Assembly: GCA_963789255.1 (NCBI GenBank)
Contig: CAWBJW010000001.1
Span: 1,116,001-1,180,000 of the forward strand
Direction of reading: 5' to 3'
Source of the DNA: DATARH01 sp963789255
GTDB taxonomy: Bacteria > Pseudomonadota > Alphaproteobacteria > ATCC43930 > CGMCC-115725
Length of the DNA stretch: 64,000 bases
In this document: one piece after another, positions 18,701 to 27,459 of the stretch
Numbering within the stretch: the first letter of the stretch is position 1
Layout of the letters: every line of letters begins with the position of its first letter
Notes under the pieces: model-generated
The model's input: the letters and a program-made list of their open reading frames with translations, nothing else
Database searches by the model: none
What the model was told of the DNA's origin: nothing
Made by a program: the position numbers and the translations under genes

Positions 18701-20100
18701 GCTCGTATCACGCCGATCTCGGCGCCAGGAACCAGCGCCTGCGCGTCCACTATCTGTTGGAAGCGGGCTGGAAGGCGGACACCGCCATCCAGGGTCTCGG
18801 TCGCTCGAACCGCACCAACCAGGCGCAGCCGCCGCTGTTCCGCCCGGTTGCCACCAACGTCAAGGCGGAGAAGCGCTTCCTCTCGACCATCGCGCGGCGC
18901 CTCGACACGCTGGGCGCGATCACCCGCGGCCAGCGCCAGACCGGCGGGCAGGGCCTCTTCCGCGCCGACGACAATCTCGAATCGGTCTATGGAAGGGCGG
19001 CGCTGAGGCAACTCTATTTCCTGCTTTACAGCGGCAGGGTCGAGGGCTGTTCGCTGCAGGCCTTCGAGGACGCGACAGGGCTGTCGCTCACCGACCGCGA
19101 CGGCGGGTTGCGCGACGAGCTGCCGGCGATTTCGACTTTTCTCAACCGGCTGCTCGCGCTCAGCATCGAGCTGCAGAACACGCTGTTCGCCGTGTTCGAG
19201 GAATTGCTGACCGCGAAGATCGAAGGCGCCATCGCCTCGGGCACCTACGATCTCGGTGTCGAGACGCTGACCGCCGATAGCCTCGCGGTCACCGGGCGCC
19301 GGACGATCTACGTGCATCCGGCGACGGGAGCGGAGACACAGGTGTTCACCGTCGCCCGGCGCGACCGCAACAAGCCACTGGCGCTCGCCGATGCGCTCGC
19401 AATGGCGGCCGATACACGCGCCCGCCTGTTGCTCAACGCCCGTTCCGGTCGGGCCGCAGTCCAGATGCCGGCGCCAAGCCTGATGCTCGACGACGGCGAG
19501 ATCGAGCGTCGGATGCGCCTCATCCGCCCGATGGAGCGGGGCTCGATCGCGCTGCACGCGCTCGACAACTCGCAATGGCATGAGGCCGGCCGTGATGCCT
19601 TCGCCACCGCCTGGCAGGACGAGGTCGCGGCGGTTCCCGAATTCGCGACCAGCAGCTTCCATATCGTCACCGGCCTGCTGCTGCCGATCTGGACGCGGCT
19701 GCCGCAGGACAGTTCCCGCGCCTACCGGATGCAGACCGATGCCGGCGAGCGCGTCATCGGGCGTCTGGTCTCGCCCGCCTGGATTGCCCAGACGGTCAAC
19801 ACGGAAGCCCCGTCGATCACGCCCGACGATGCCTGGAACGCTTTGCTCGACGGCAAGACGGGCCTCGAACTTGCTGACGGGCTGGAACTCCGTCGCGCCC
19901 GGATCATGGGCGAGCACCGCGTCGAACTTGTCGGCTTCACCGACGGCATGGTCAACCGCCTCAAGGCGATGGGGTTGACCTCGGAGATCATCTCCTGGCG
20001 GTTGCGCCTCTTCGTGCCGGTCGCCGCCACTGGCCCCGCAATCCTCGCCGCGTTGATGGAGCGCCACCCGCTTGCCCGCATCGTGGAGCGGGGAGCATGA
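15775..20100 (+). CDS. Strawberry-notch-type helicase fused to a methylase-fold domain
   Basis: 1441 residues. Residues about 130-310 show an adenine-methylase fold: SAM-binding loop LEPSAGTGLLAIFA and NPPF at 219-222. From about 450 a superfamily 2 helicase begins: Walker A region GDGTGAGKGRQVAG near 502, DESH at 611-614, motif III SATGATAVHN. The C-terminal helicase lobe has the strawberry-notch signature (RILVFSDAGGTGRSYHADL and QGLGRSNRTNQAQPP). Such proteins are conserved on alphaproteobacterial plasmids and ICEs; their role is unproven, perhaps handling incoming or replicating element DNA. The start follows CCGGAGATCTTCCCC. The Toprim gene starts 1 base after its stop, so the two are coupled. 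Confidence 0.85.
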   Translation: MTPIASAAAQAAATLPLFPPSSRPDTASSLLQAATTLMEALAKGQALDAHALRAAMEAAFGASDAAGAWDWKLGYEACEAAQILFLRKFGPAMRARAGSPAAFLAMLSKLAALAPSQTRRSEESQALQQFSTPIALGFAAATAAAITSADLVLEPSAGTGLLAIFAELAGARLSLNEFADTRAALLDALFPATPVSRFDAAHIHDHLDGALRPTVVLMNPPFSAAVHVEGRVADAALRHISSALARLADGGRLVVITGANLGPDAPAWREGFVRLQERGSILFSAAIDGAVYARHGTTVATRLTVIDRVPAADPAVFPASPGVAPDAATLLEWVTAQVPPRAETAVTPLAPILPRPMARPRPVASRPSAPAAPSVEAVELAYEPCDWIPAEGGRLTEALYEGYTLQSIRIPGARPHPTRLVQSAAMASVAPPKPSYRPHLPPALLAEGPLSEAQLESVIYAGEAHADFLAGSWNVNETFDVISAAPDDAENAVRFRRGWFLGDGTGAGKGRQVAGIILDNWLKGRRRAVWVSKSDKLLDDAQRDWSALGQERLLITPLARFRLGTPIRLAEGILFTTYATLRGEGGEGKQSRVHQILDWLGRDFDGVIVFDESHALANAAGEKSERGDKAASQQGRAGLRLQHALPDARVLYVSATGATAVHNLAYAQRLGLWGGADFPFATRAEFVQAIEAGGVAAMEVLARDLKALGLYASRSLSYEGVEYELLEHALTPEQVRIYDAYAGAFQIIHNNLTAALEATNVTGSSGTLNAQAKAAARSAFESAKQRFFNHLITAMKTPSLTAAIDRDLAAGHAAIVQIVSTGEALMERRLAEIPTEEWGDVSVDITPREYVLDYLAHSFPTQLFEPYTDEEGNLASRPVFRDGQPVQCRDAVERRDRMIERLAALPPVPGALDQIVQRFGTDQVAEVTGRSRRIVRKGDRLAVENRAGSANLAEAQAFMDDEKRILVFSDAGGTGRSYHADLGARNQRLRVHYLLEAGWKADTAIQGLGRSNRTNQAQPPLFRPVATNVKAEKRFLSTIARRLDTLGAITRGQRQTGGQGLFRADDNLESVYGRAALRQLYFLLYSGRVEGCSLQAFEDATGLSLTDRDGGLRDELPAISTFLNRLLALSIELQNTLFAVFEELLTAKIEGAIASGTYDLGVETLTADSLAVTGRRTIYVHPATGAETQVFTVARRDRNKPLALADALAMAADTRARLLLNARSGRAAVQMPAPSLMLDDGEIERRMRLIRPMERGSIALHALDNSQWHEAGRDAFATAWQDEVAAVPEFATSSFHIVTGLLLPIWTRLPQDSSRAYRMQTDAGERVIGRLVSPAWIAQTVNTEAPSITPDDAWNALLDGKTGLELADGLELRRARIMGEHRVELVGFTDGMVNRLKAMGLTSEIISWRLRLFVPVAATGPAILAALMERHPLARIVERGA

Positions 20101-20101
20101 G

Positions 20102-21163
20102 ATGCCCGGCCAAGCCAGTGAATTGTCGCGCCGTCTCGCGCGCGAGGCCGAGGCCGTGTGCCGCGCCTATCTCTCCCATGGCCGTCGCCAGGGCGGCTAT
20201 TGGACGGTCGGCGACGTCCACAACACGCCGGGACGCAGCCTTTATGTGCGGTTGAAGGGCGGCGAGTCCGGACCCGGCGCCGCCGGTCATTGGACCGATT
20301 CGGCCAACGGGCAGCATGGCGATCTGCTCGATCTCATCGCCCGCGTGCGTAATCTCGACCAACTCGGCGATGTCCTCGACGAGGCCCGAGCCTTCCTGTC
20401 CTTGCCGCGACCGGAGTGGAGTTCGCCATCGCCGACGCCGCCCGCGCCATCAGGGTCGCCCGAAGCCGCACGCCGCCTCTTCCGCGCCGGACGCTCCCTC
20501 ATCGGCACGCCGGCCGAATCCTATCTCCGCGCCCGAGGAATAACCGCGTCTCTCCGCTGGCCGAGCCTGCGTTATCACCCGTCGGTCTATTACCGTGCCC
20601 ATGAGGACGCTCCCCGCGAAATCTGGCCGGCACTGCTAGCAGCGGTCTCCGACCTTGAGGGGCGGATCACCGGCCTCCACCGCACTTGGCTCGATCCCAC
20701 GCGTTCCAGCAAGGCGCCACTGGCCGACCCGCGAAAGGCGCTCGGTCATTTGCTGAGCAACGGCGTCCGCTTTGGCGTCGCCATGGATGTCGTCGCCGCC
20801 GGTGAGGGCATCGAAACGATGCTGGCGCTCAAATCAATCCTGCCGACATTGCCCATGATCGCCGCCCTTTCGGCCAATCATCTCGCCGCACTGGATCTGC
20901 CGCCCACATTGCGACGCCTCTATGTCGCGCGCGACAACGACGAGGCCGGACGGTTTGCGGCGGTTAGGTTGCGCGACCGTACCGCAGGGGCCGAACTCGA
21001 GATGTTCGAGCTCACACCTTTGCTCGCCGATTTCAATGTCGATCTCTGCCAGCTGGGCGCCGCGACATTGCTCCGTCACCTCGTTCCGCAACTCGCCCCG
21101 ACAGACCGGGTGCGGTTTGCGCCGAAGGTGGCCGAGGCTGACGTGCCGGACGCGAGATCATGA
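20102..21163 (+). CDS. Toprim-domain protein, primase-like
   Basis: 353 residues, beginning 1 base after the helicase stop. The N-terminal part resembles the CHC2/DUF7146-type region that precedes Toprim domains in phage and plasmid primase-like proteins (WTVGDVHNTPGRSLYV, HWTDSANGQHGDLLDLI). The Toprim core is clear: the Glu of VAAGEGIETMLAL at about 235 and the Asp pair of LYVARDNDEAGRFA at 278-280. Such domains bind Mg2+ and act in primases and topoisomerases. With the neighbouring helicase it probably forms a replication or DNA-processing unit of the element. No zinc finger is evident, so priming activity itself is not shown. Confidence 0.85.
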   Translation: MPGQASELSRRLAREAEAVCRAYLSHGRRQGGYWTVGDVHNTPGRSLYVRLKGGESGPGAAGHWTDSANGQHGDLLDLIARVRNLDQLGDVLDEARAFLSLPRPEWSSPSPTPPAPSGSPEAARRLFRAGRSLIGTPAESYLRARGITASLRWPSLRYHPSVYYRAHEDAPREIWPALLAAVSDLEGRITGLHRTWLDPTRSSKAPLADPRKALGHLLSNGVRFGVAMDVVAAGEGIETMLALKSILPTLPMIAALSANHLAALDLPPTLRRLYVARDNDEAGRFAAVRLRDRTAGAELEMFELTPLLADFNVDLCQLGAATLLRHLVPQLAPTDRVRFAPKVAEADVPDARS

Positions 21164-21310
21164 TCGCCGCTGCCGACATGGACCGGGAACGGGGGGTGTG
21201 GCCGAAGCGGGTCATCCTTCCTGTGCGCGCGCCCAACGTGGCCTTCCCGAGCGGGCGATTTGCCAGAGGCGCCGGGCGGAAGCGCCGCCCTGAGCCGCCC
21301 CGGAATGTCG

Positions 21311-21377
21311 CCGGACGACTATTTTCCGCCGCCGGGTTTCACCCGGCTTTGCAGCGCGAAACAAAATACCCGTCCGG
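21311..21377 (+). repeat. Type B structured element before the DUF2493 gene
   Basis: Nested pairing: CCGGACG (21311-21317) with CGTCCGG (21371-21377), ATTTT (21321-21325) with AAAAT (21363-21367), then an inner hairpin GCCGGG (21331-21336) with CCCGGC (21342-21347). After the hairpin comes TTGCAGCGCG. The order (outer arm, T-rich arm, inner hairpin, GCAGCGC-like stretch, A-rich arm, outer arm) is that of the elements at 29053, 39431 and 45957, although the primary sequence differs. The remaining spacer to 21517 is GC-rich with further small hairpins and no gene. Confidence 0.6.
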
Positions 21378-21517
21378 CTTCATCCTCCGCTGCGCTTCGG
21401 CCCTTGCCGCCCCAGGGGAGGGGGCGGCTGCGGGTCCAGGGCGGCTCCGCCTCTGGCAAGGGATCGCCCGTGAAGGCCGCGATGGGCGTGGCCGATTGCA
21501 GAGATAAGGACCCGCAC

Positions 21518-22474
21518 ATGACAAACGACACCCTGTTCCCCGGCTTCGACGCCGACACCGACACCGAACATCACGCCGCTTCGCCGACCGCGCATATCCT
21601 CGACGACCTCGCGCTCTACGGTTACCGTCCCGGCCAGGACGAGCCCGACCCGCGGCCGTTGCCGGAGCCGGAAAGGGCGCAGGCCCAACTCGCCGAAATC
21701 TTCGACGCCTTCGGCACGATGCTGTCCGATACGTGCTTCGAAGAAGATCTGCCCGACCTGCTCTGGTCGGTCGTCAACCTCTTCCACCGCAAGATCGACC
21801 GCGTCGAGCGCAATCTCGACGATAACGAACAGGCGCAGCGGCGCAGTCAGGCCGAACAGGATGGCTCCGAGATCAAGTCGGTCGAACTCGAACGGCTGCT
21901 CGACCAGGGCCAGAATCTTCTCGAAAGGCGCAACGCCTTCGAATCCTTCCGCGACCACGCCGCCGACCTCTTCGAGGTTACCACCGGCTCCGCCTGGCGC
22001 CCGCGCGCGGGTTCCGTCATCAACCATCGCGCCCTGACCGCCGCTGTAATCGACAGCCGCGACTACCTCGCCGCCCGCCGCCGCGCCGAGACCGAGCTGC
22101 GCATTCCCGCCGGAACGCGTATCGCCTTTACCGGCGGAATGGACTGCAACGATCATCACCGCATCTGGGCCGTCCTCGACAGGGCGCGCGCCAAGCACCC
22201 GGACATGGTGCTGCTGCATGGCGGCAGCCCAAAAGGCGCCGAGCGCATCGCCGCCTGCTGGGCAGATCACCACAAGGTCGCGCAGATCGTCTTCAAGCCC
22301 GACTGGACCAGGCACGCCAAGGCCGCGCCCTTCAAGCGCAACGATCAGATGCTCGAAGCGCTGCCCGCCGGTCTCATCGCCTTCCCTGGCTCCGGCATCT
22401 CCGCCAACCTCGCCGACAAGGCCCACAAGCTGGGGATCCCGGTGTGGCGCCACGGTGCGGAGAGCGCCGCGTAA
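21518..22474 (+). CDS. DUF2493 (SLOG-fold) protein of mobile elements
   Basis: 318 residues, starting after GATAAGGACCCGCAC. The C-terminal third is the DUF2493/YspA-type SLOG domain: RIAFTGGMDCNDHHRIWAVLD, the loop LLHGGSPKGAERIAACWA and FPGSGISANLADKA. SLOG domains bind nucleotides or related ligands and appear in immunity and signalling systems. The N-terminal 200 residues are helical and specific to plasmid and ICE relatives. The gene follows the Toprim gene after a 350-bp structured spacer. The ligand is unknown. Confidence 0.82.
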   Translation: MTNDTLFPGFDADTDTEHHAASPTAHILDDLALYGYRPGQDEPDPRPLPEPERAQAQLAEIFDAFGTMLSDTCFEEDLPDLLWSVVNLFHRKIDRVERNLDDNEQAQRRSQAEQDGSEIKSVELERLLDQGQNLLERRNAFESFRDHAADLFEVTTGSAWRPRAGSVINHRALTAAVIDSRDYLAARRRAETELRIPAGTRIAFTGGMDCNDHHRIWAVLDRARAKHPDMVLLHGGSPKGAERIAACWADHHKVAQIVFKPDWTRHAKAAPFKRNDQMLEALPAGLIAFPGSGISANLADKAHKLGIPVWRHGAESAA

Positions 22475-22693
22475 GCGGCGTTCTTCACGGACGACTGGTG
22501 CTCTGGGTGGGCAAGCACCTTCCCGATGTGTCGGGCGATCGACGCCTCTGCGCCGAAACCGGCCGTCCCCTTGACGACGACGGAGCCACCGAGTTCCACT
22601 CGCTCAAGCCCTCTAACGAATTGGCGCTGTCAACCCCAGCACCGGCCCTCGCCAAAGGATCGGTTGGTAGGCACTGAAGCAAGGCCATCGGCC

Positions 22694-23056
22694 ATGAGAT
22701 TTCACGCCAAACACGTGTCTGTCGGTGAGTTCGCCGACGAGTACTTCGCGGTCGAGTTCGACAGCGAGGATCCCAGCGACGATGACTTCGATCTGTCGGG
22801 CGAGGAGAACCCCTATCTTATCGTCCAGCGGCAGTTCGAGGACGCTGACGGAGGCGTCTGCTACATCGAGACCCACGATCACGACACCTATTCTGGCCAC
22901 TTCCGGCTGCGGCTCTTACGGTTCACACCCACGCGCTTCGCCTTCGAGATCGCCAGGAAGGACCACAAGTTCGTCGAGGTGACCTACGACTTGGACGCGC
23001 AGCGGTTCGATGAGGTGCGGCGCATCGTTCACATCATTTTTGGCGTGCAAGGCTGA
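22694..23056 (+). CDS. Hypothetical protein, 120 aa
   Basis: An acidic soluble protein of 120 residues. I do not recognise a family. The sequence alternates charged and aromatic residues (YIETHDHDTYSGHFRLRLLRF, RKDHKFVEVTYDL), suggesting a beta-rich fold. It has no signal peptide or membrane segment. The start at 22694 is the first Met of the well-behaved part of the frame; the ribosome site is weak. It lies between the DUF2493 gene and another unknown gene on the same strand, which supports it as an element gene. Confidence 0.6.
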   Translation: MRFHAKHVSVGEFADEYFAVEFDSEDPSDDDFDLSGEENPYLIVQRQFEDADGGVCYIETHDHDTYSGHFRLRLLRFTPTRFAFEIARKDHKFVEVTYDLDAQRFDEVRRIVHIIFGVQG

Positions 23057-23320
23057 GGCGAAGCTGTCGAACCCGGCCGTGCCGGCACTTGGCTGCGAAA
23101 TCATCATCGCGATCGAGAGACAATGAGCGGCGGGCCGGACGGGGTGTTCCCTCGATGAAGCGGATCATCGCAACGCGCTTGCTTTTTGGTCGAGGGCGCC
23201 TCTCCTCCTGATCTCGCGATCGCCCGCCCGGTGAACCAGGCGAGCGGCAGCGGGTGGCTGGACTGAACAGGCTGCGGTTGGCATCGTCCGGGGATCGGTC
23301 AAGATGAAGGCCAGAAAACG

Positions 23321-23971
23321 ATGGCCAAGCCCGCTGTTCCTCCGACTGCGACGGACGACGAGGTTCGCGCCCTCCTCGTCCGCTACCGGTGCCCCGTGCC
23401 ATTCCATGAGGTGCGCACCCGGTTCCTCGGCAACATCGCCTCGCCGGGAATGGGGGAATCGCCGATCAAGGTGGTAGAGGGCCTGTGGGGCGGCAAGCTG
23501 CCCGAGTTCGAGACGATCGAGGCGGCGACCGAATTGGTCGGCGCGCTGGTCATGGGGCTATGGAACCGGCTTTCGCGTCATCAGGATCGGAACGCGCCCT
23601 TCCGCCTTACCCGTATCGAGACCGAGGCGACACGGGAAGGGCTTGCTGCCCTGGCGATGTTGCGGCGGCAGGAACTCGAAGGTTTCGTCGAGGGCCTGTT
23701 CGGCAAGGAGGAAGCGTTGGACTTTCCGGAGCGAGCTCATCGCGGCCTCGGAGCGCTTAGCGAGATGTGGGCTTTATTCGAAGGGACCGAGGCCGTGGCC
23801 AGGGACGAGGCAAAGACCGGAACGGAGCGAGACATGGAAAAGACACTGCGGCTCCTCCGCCAGATGACAAAGGACGCCGAGCACGAATTTCACGCCATCT
23901 TCTTGTCTTGTAAGCGTCCACGCCGCCAAATGCTCGCGTCGCTACCGGCCCATAAGCCGACCCTGCATTGA
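23321..23971 (+). CDS. Hypothetical protein, 216 aa
   Basis: 216 residues. The motif PFHEVRTRFLGNIASPGMG near residue 25 and the helical block LVMGLWNRLSRHQDRNAPF are distinctive, but I cannot name a family. The rest is mostly amphipathic helix. It is cytoplasmic by sequence. It is the last gene of the backbone run before the IS1182 insertion and keeps the strand of that run. Confidence 0.6.
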   Translation: MAKPAVPPTATDDEVRALLVRYRCPVPFHEVRTRFLGNIASPGMGESPIKVVEGLWGGKLPEFETIEAATELVGALVMGLWNRLSRHQDRNAPFRLTRIETEATREGLAALAMLRRQELEGFVEGLFGKEEALDFPERAHRGLGALSEMWALFEGTEAVARDEAKTGTERDMEKTLRLLRQMTKDAEHEFHAIFLSCKRPRRQMLASLPAHKPTLH

Positions 23972-24131
23972 AGGGAGCATTACCGGAGCACCGAAGTCGA
24001 AACAGGGGGCTACGTCTGACAAAAACAGGGCGAGGGTCCGCTCTCGATTGTTGAACCGCCATTACCCGAAGGGCTCAATCGCGTGTTCGCTGCTCGTCGG
24101 TCACGACGAACACCAACGGCGAGGTAGCGCC

Positions 24132-25667
24132 GATTTCGTTGAAAAAGTGTGTGGCGAATCGGGCGCCGTTTCGATAATCGGGGGTGTCGGGTGGGGGCCG
24201 CGCTCCTCATGCCGGAGTTGGTTCCGGCATCGGGATCAGCTTGGCGAGTTTCCTGAGGTTTTGGGCGGTGGCTGCAAGGTGGAACTCGTCGCGGGCGCCA
24301 TTGGGCCCGCGCAATCGCAGCCGATCGAGCTTGAGGATGCCTTTGAGGTGGGCAAACAGCATCTCGATCTTCTTGCGTTCGCGCCTTGAGGTGACATAAG
24401 CCTGGGTGGCCGCGATGTCGCGCGCCAGATCGCGGGCGCCTTCGTGAATTGAGCGCAGAACCTTACGGGCCGGCGCGTTCGGGCAGCACTGCGGCTTCAG
24501 CGAACAGCTCTCGCAATCCAGCTTGCTGGCGCGATAGCGCATCATGCCGTTCTCATCGACAAAAGGGCGCGGCACTCGATAGATCTTTTGGCGCTGCCCG
24601 AGCTCCTTCCCGGCAGGGCAGATATAGCAGTCGCGCTTGTGGTCATAGCCGAAGTCGTCGCGCGAGTAGGTGCCGTCGGTGCGCTGGGATTTGTCGAACA
24701 CCGGGATGTGCGGCTCGATCGCTTGCTCATGCACCAGCCAGCCGAGCATCTCGGCCGAGCCGTAGGCGGTGTCGGCGGCCAACCGTTCGGGATAGAGGGC
24801 GAAGCGATCCTGGGTCCGATCGATCATGGTGCGCGCCACGCCGACCTCTGCCTGCCGGATCGCGCGGCTCGCCTCGACGTCGACAATGACGGCGTGGTCG
24901 AGGTCGATCAGGTAGTTGGCGGCGTAGGCGAAGAAGGCATGTCCCTTGAGCGCTCCGGTCCATTGCGCGGCAGGGTCCGACTTCGAGATGAACTTCGGCC
25001 TGACCTCGCTGGCCGCGCCCCAGGCAGCCTCGTCCAGCGTGTCGAGATACTCCCTGACCGAGCGGCGGGTCGCCGCCATTGCGTCCCAGTCGAGCTCGTC
25101 TGACCCTTGCACGGAACGCTGCTTGTTCGCGTCCACCTTGATCAAGCTGGCGTCGGCTGCGAACCCGTCGCCACCGACAAGCCCTTCGGCCATGCAGCGC
25201 CGCACGGTCGTCTCGAACAGCTCGCGCAGCAGATCGCTATCGCGGAAGCGGCCATGACGGTTCTTCGAGAAGGTCGAGTGATCGGGCACGCCGCCCTCCA
25301 GGCCGAGCCGGCAGAACCAACGGTAGGCCAGGTTCAAATGCACTTCCTCGCACAGACGACGCTCCGAGCGGATGCCGAAGCAATAGCCGATGAGCAGCAT
25401 CCGGATCAGCAGTTCCGGGTCGATCGAAGGACGCCCGATCTCGCTGTAGAAAGGCCGCAGGTGAGCGCGGATGCCGGACAGGTCCACGAACCGATCGATC
25501 GAGCGCAGCAAGTGATCGGCCGGCAAATGGCGTTCGAGACCGAACTCGTAGAACAGCGCCTCCTGCACCACAGTTCGTTCGCCCATCATCGCCAAGTCCC
25601 CCCTGTTCCCAAGAGGACTGAATCAGGACTTCACGGCCCAAGCAACCCCGACTTTTTCAACGAAATC
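24132..25667 (-). mobile_element. IS1182-family element
   Basis: The 17-bp terminal repeats GATTTCGTTGAAAAAGT (24132-24148) and 25651-25667 are exact reverse complements. CGCC is repeated on both sides (24128-24131 and 25668-25671), consistent with a 4-bp target duplication. The length is 1536 bp with one intact transposase gene. It separates the backbone run from the J-domain gene region. Confidence 0.9.
24207..25595 (-). CDS. IS1182-family transposase
   Basis: 462 residues, with an alternative start at the fourth codon. The N-terminal DUF772 domain (HLPADHLLRSIDRFVDL, GYCFGIRSERRLCEEV) is followed by the DDE core: Asp in DGFAADASLIKVD, Asp in AADTAYGSAEML and Glu in KKIEMLFAHLKGIL. A Cys cluster (LDCESCSLKPQCCPN) lies between, as usual in this family. 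All catalytic positions are present and the frame is open, so the element may still be active. Confidence 0.93.
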   Translation of the reverse strand: MAMMGERTVVQEALFYEFGLERHLPADHLLRSIDRFVDLSGIRAHLRPFYSEIGRPSIDPELLIRMLLIGYCFGIRSERRLCEEVHLNLAYRWFCRLGLEGGVPDHSTFSKNRHGRFRDSDLLRELFETTVRRCMAEGLVGGDGFAADASLIKVDANKQRSVQGSDELDWDAMAATRRSVREYLDTLDEAAWGAASEVRPKFISKSDPAAQWTGALKGHAFFAYAANYLIDLDHAVIVDVEASRAIRQAEVGVARTMIDRTQDRFALYPERLAADTAYGSAEMLGWLVHEQAIEPHIPVFDKSQRTDGTYSRDDFGYDHKRDCYICPAGKELGQRQKIYRVPRPFVDENGMMRYRASKLDCESCSLKPQCCPNAPARKVLRSIHEGARDLARDIAATQAYVTSRRERKKIEMLFAHLKGILKLDRLRLRGPNGARDEFHLAATAQNLRKLAKLIPMPEPTPA

Positions 25668-25844
25668 CGCCGATTTCAGCCGTTCGCCGCGGCAGCGTGC
25701 AAGGGGTCAGATCGACCGGGGCCGTTTGAAAACCATTCTGCGGGGCATCTGGGCGTAACATTGATTCAACCCGCATTCCCCAGATGAGGGGCCATTTTGC
25801 GCGGGTTCGTAACGACGCTTGATGGTAAAATTCGATTGTCTCGT

Positions 25845-25931
25845 CAGCGCGGGCAAAGAGCGTGGGGGCATATCAATCCCAAGCGCCTTCGCGGTCTCCA
25901 GATTGATTAGCAACTCGGACTTCGTGGGCTG
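25845..25931 (-). pseudogene. Relic of an ABC substrate-binding protein (C-terminal scrap)
   Basis: About 29 residues (QPTKSELLINLETAKALGID, then MPPRSLPAL) match the C-terminal tail typical of the TrpX/COG2984 family of substrate-binding proteins, which usually reads QPTKFELVINLKTAKALGL. Nothing else of the protein is recognisable on either side. It is a leftover of a deleted gene. A 27-codon ORF overlapping the J-domain stop (ATGA near 25990) reads into the same stretch in another frame and is probably chance. Confidence 0.5.
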
Positions 25932-25986
25932 CTGATGATCGCATCCGTGACAAGCATCGGAAGACCAAACACGATCGCGATGCCGA

Positions 25987-27084
25987 TCATTTGTGGCGCG
26001 CCTTCCGAGCCTCCGCATAGGATCGATTGATTTCCTCGGAGAATTTCTCCGCTATGACCCTAAAATCGGGGCCGAGTCCTGCGATTTTGTCGGGATGATA
26101 CTGGGAGATCTTTTCCCGATACGCCGCCTGGACTTGCTCCATCGGTGCGGTCGCGCTGACCTCCAGAACCTCGTGCCAAGGACGGGGACTTCCACTGAGC
26201 GCCGTTAGGGCAGCTTTCCCGGTCAACGGGATTGAGGAATTTACAATGGCGGAGCACGACGTCACGAAAACCTCATTAGACGACGTCTCCCAGGGCAACA
26301 GCAATCTCTCATAACGAACCGTTCGCCGTGGGCTGTCGCTCCTGTCGCCCGCGATTGCGTGTCGGAGTTGGGCGGTGACAAGGTCGTAACGCGGCTGCTT
26401 CGAGCTGGCGACAAATTTATAGAACTCGGAAAGCCACTGGCCATATTCCGTGTCCGACCGGTCCGCGACTTTCTCGCCCACCCGGGCGACGTGATCGTCG
26501 TTGTCAACCCACTTGTCGCCTTGACCGACAAACCGGAACACCGGGTCGCGCTCCAGCGGCTTTACACCGACAACCACCAGAGTCGGCAGGAGGTCGTGTT
26601 GCACCGCGATCGCAATGACGCTGGGATCGAAATACCCGAAGGAAACGCGCCATTTTCGTGCCAATGGCCGGAAACGGCTTGTTTCGTCGTCGAATACGGT
26701 CGAAAGGTCTTTTGGTTCGATGATGTACTTATCGCTGGACGCCGGCATGAATACGGAAGCACATAGCTCTAACAACCGCCCAATCGCGCGCTCAACTGAG
26801 TAACATATTTCTGATTTCCACTGATAATCTGAGTATCTAAGTCGAAACAGGCGTACGTCGGTGGATTTTAGCTGATTTTTAACCGAAAGCAATGCCGGAA
26901 GTCTGACCTTGTGTGGGTTAAATTCTATCTCGACGACTGCCTGATCTATCATATGCAATCGGATGAACCCGAGCGTTTCTACAGCGAAGGCGACAGGATC
27001 TCCGTCGGGGGTAGCGGCCCCCAATGCCGCGAAGAGATCACGCCCTTCTGGCGATACCAATTCGCCATCTCGGGTGACCAACAT
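25987..27084 (-). CDS. C-terminal J-domain protein of unknown function
   Basis: About 365 residues from the Met at 27084; a GTG 15 bases upstream or further upstream codons are possible. The C-terminal 65 residues are a J domain: PWHEVLEVSATAPMEQVQAAY, then the essential HPD at about 330-332 (ISQYHPDKIAGLG) and a last helix FSEEINRSYAEAR. J domains stimulate the ATPase of Hsp70. The N-terminal 290 residues show no known domain; they contain beta-rich and aromatic stretches (MLVTRDGELVSPEGRDLF, FRLRYSDYQWKSEICYS). Base composition is clearly lower in GC than the neighbours, a sign of transfer. No dnaK or grpE is nearby. Confidence 0.72.
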   Translation of the reverse strand: MLVTRDGELVSPEGRDLFAALGAATPDGDPVAFAVETLGFIRLHMIDQAVVEIEFNPHKVRLPALLSVKNQLKSTDVRLFRLRYSDYQWKSEICYSVERAIGRLLELCASVFMPASSDKYIIEPKDLSTVFDDETSRFRPLARKWRVSFGYFDPSVIAIAVQHDLLPTLVVVGVKPLERDPVFRFVGQGDKWVDNDDHVARVGEKVADRSDTEYGQWLSEFYKFVASSKQPRYDLVTAQLRHAIAGDRSDSPRRTVRYERLLLPWETSSNEVFVTSCSAIVNSSIPLTGKAALTALSGSPRPWHEVLEVSATAPMEQVQAAYREKISQYHPDKIAGLGPDFRVIAEKFSEEINRSYAEARKARHK

Positions 27085-27459
27085 CGTAACGTGCGTCACC
27101 GAAGCGTCCTCGCGCTGCGGGCCGGTCGCTGGTGCTCGCGCGGCTGCCAAACCTCTACGGGGCAAAGCACGTAAACCGACACTCCCCAGATTCCCAACCC
27201 GTTAGACCTGATCCTCCGTCCCTGGCGGTTCCGCGGCAACCAAATTCGATTGCGACCGCGTCCGTTGTCAGCCAACCCGCCGCGGTGTCGGTCCACGAGC
27301 CCGGCACCCGCCGCGTTTGCGTGATCAAGGCGCACCTCCAGGAGGCCTATATCCAAGGCGCCCTCTCGGCGGCCGATATTTGGCCATCGCACATTCGCTG
27401 AATTTCCCATTGCAGAGCCGTGGCGGCCTGGACGCTGAGGGCTTGCGAGGTACCGGCTG

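Noticed and set aside
15331..20067. A 1578-codon open frame on the minus strand
   Set aside because: It is the mirror of the helicase gene. It is His-, Gly- and Arg-rich with no domain, which is typical of the antisense frame in GC-rich genes.
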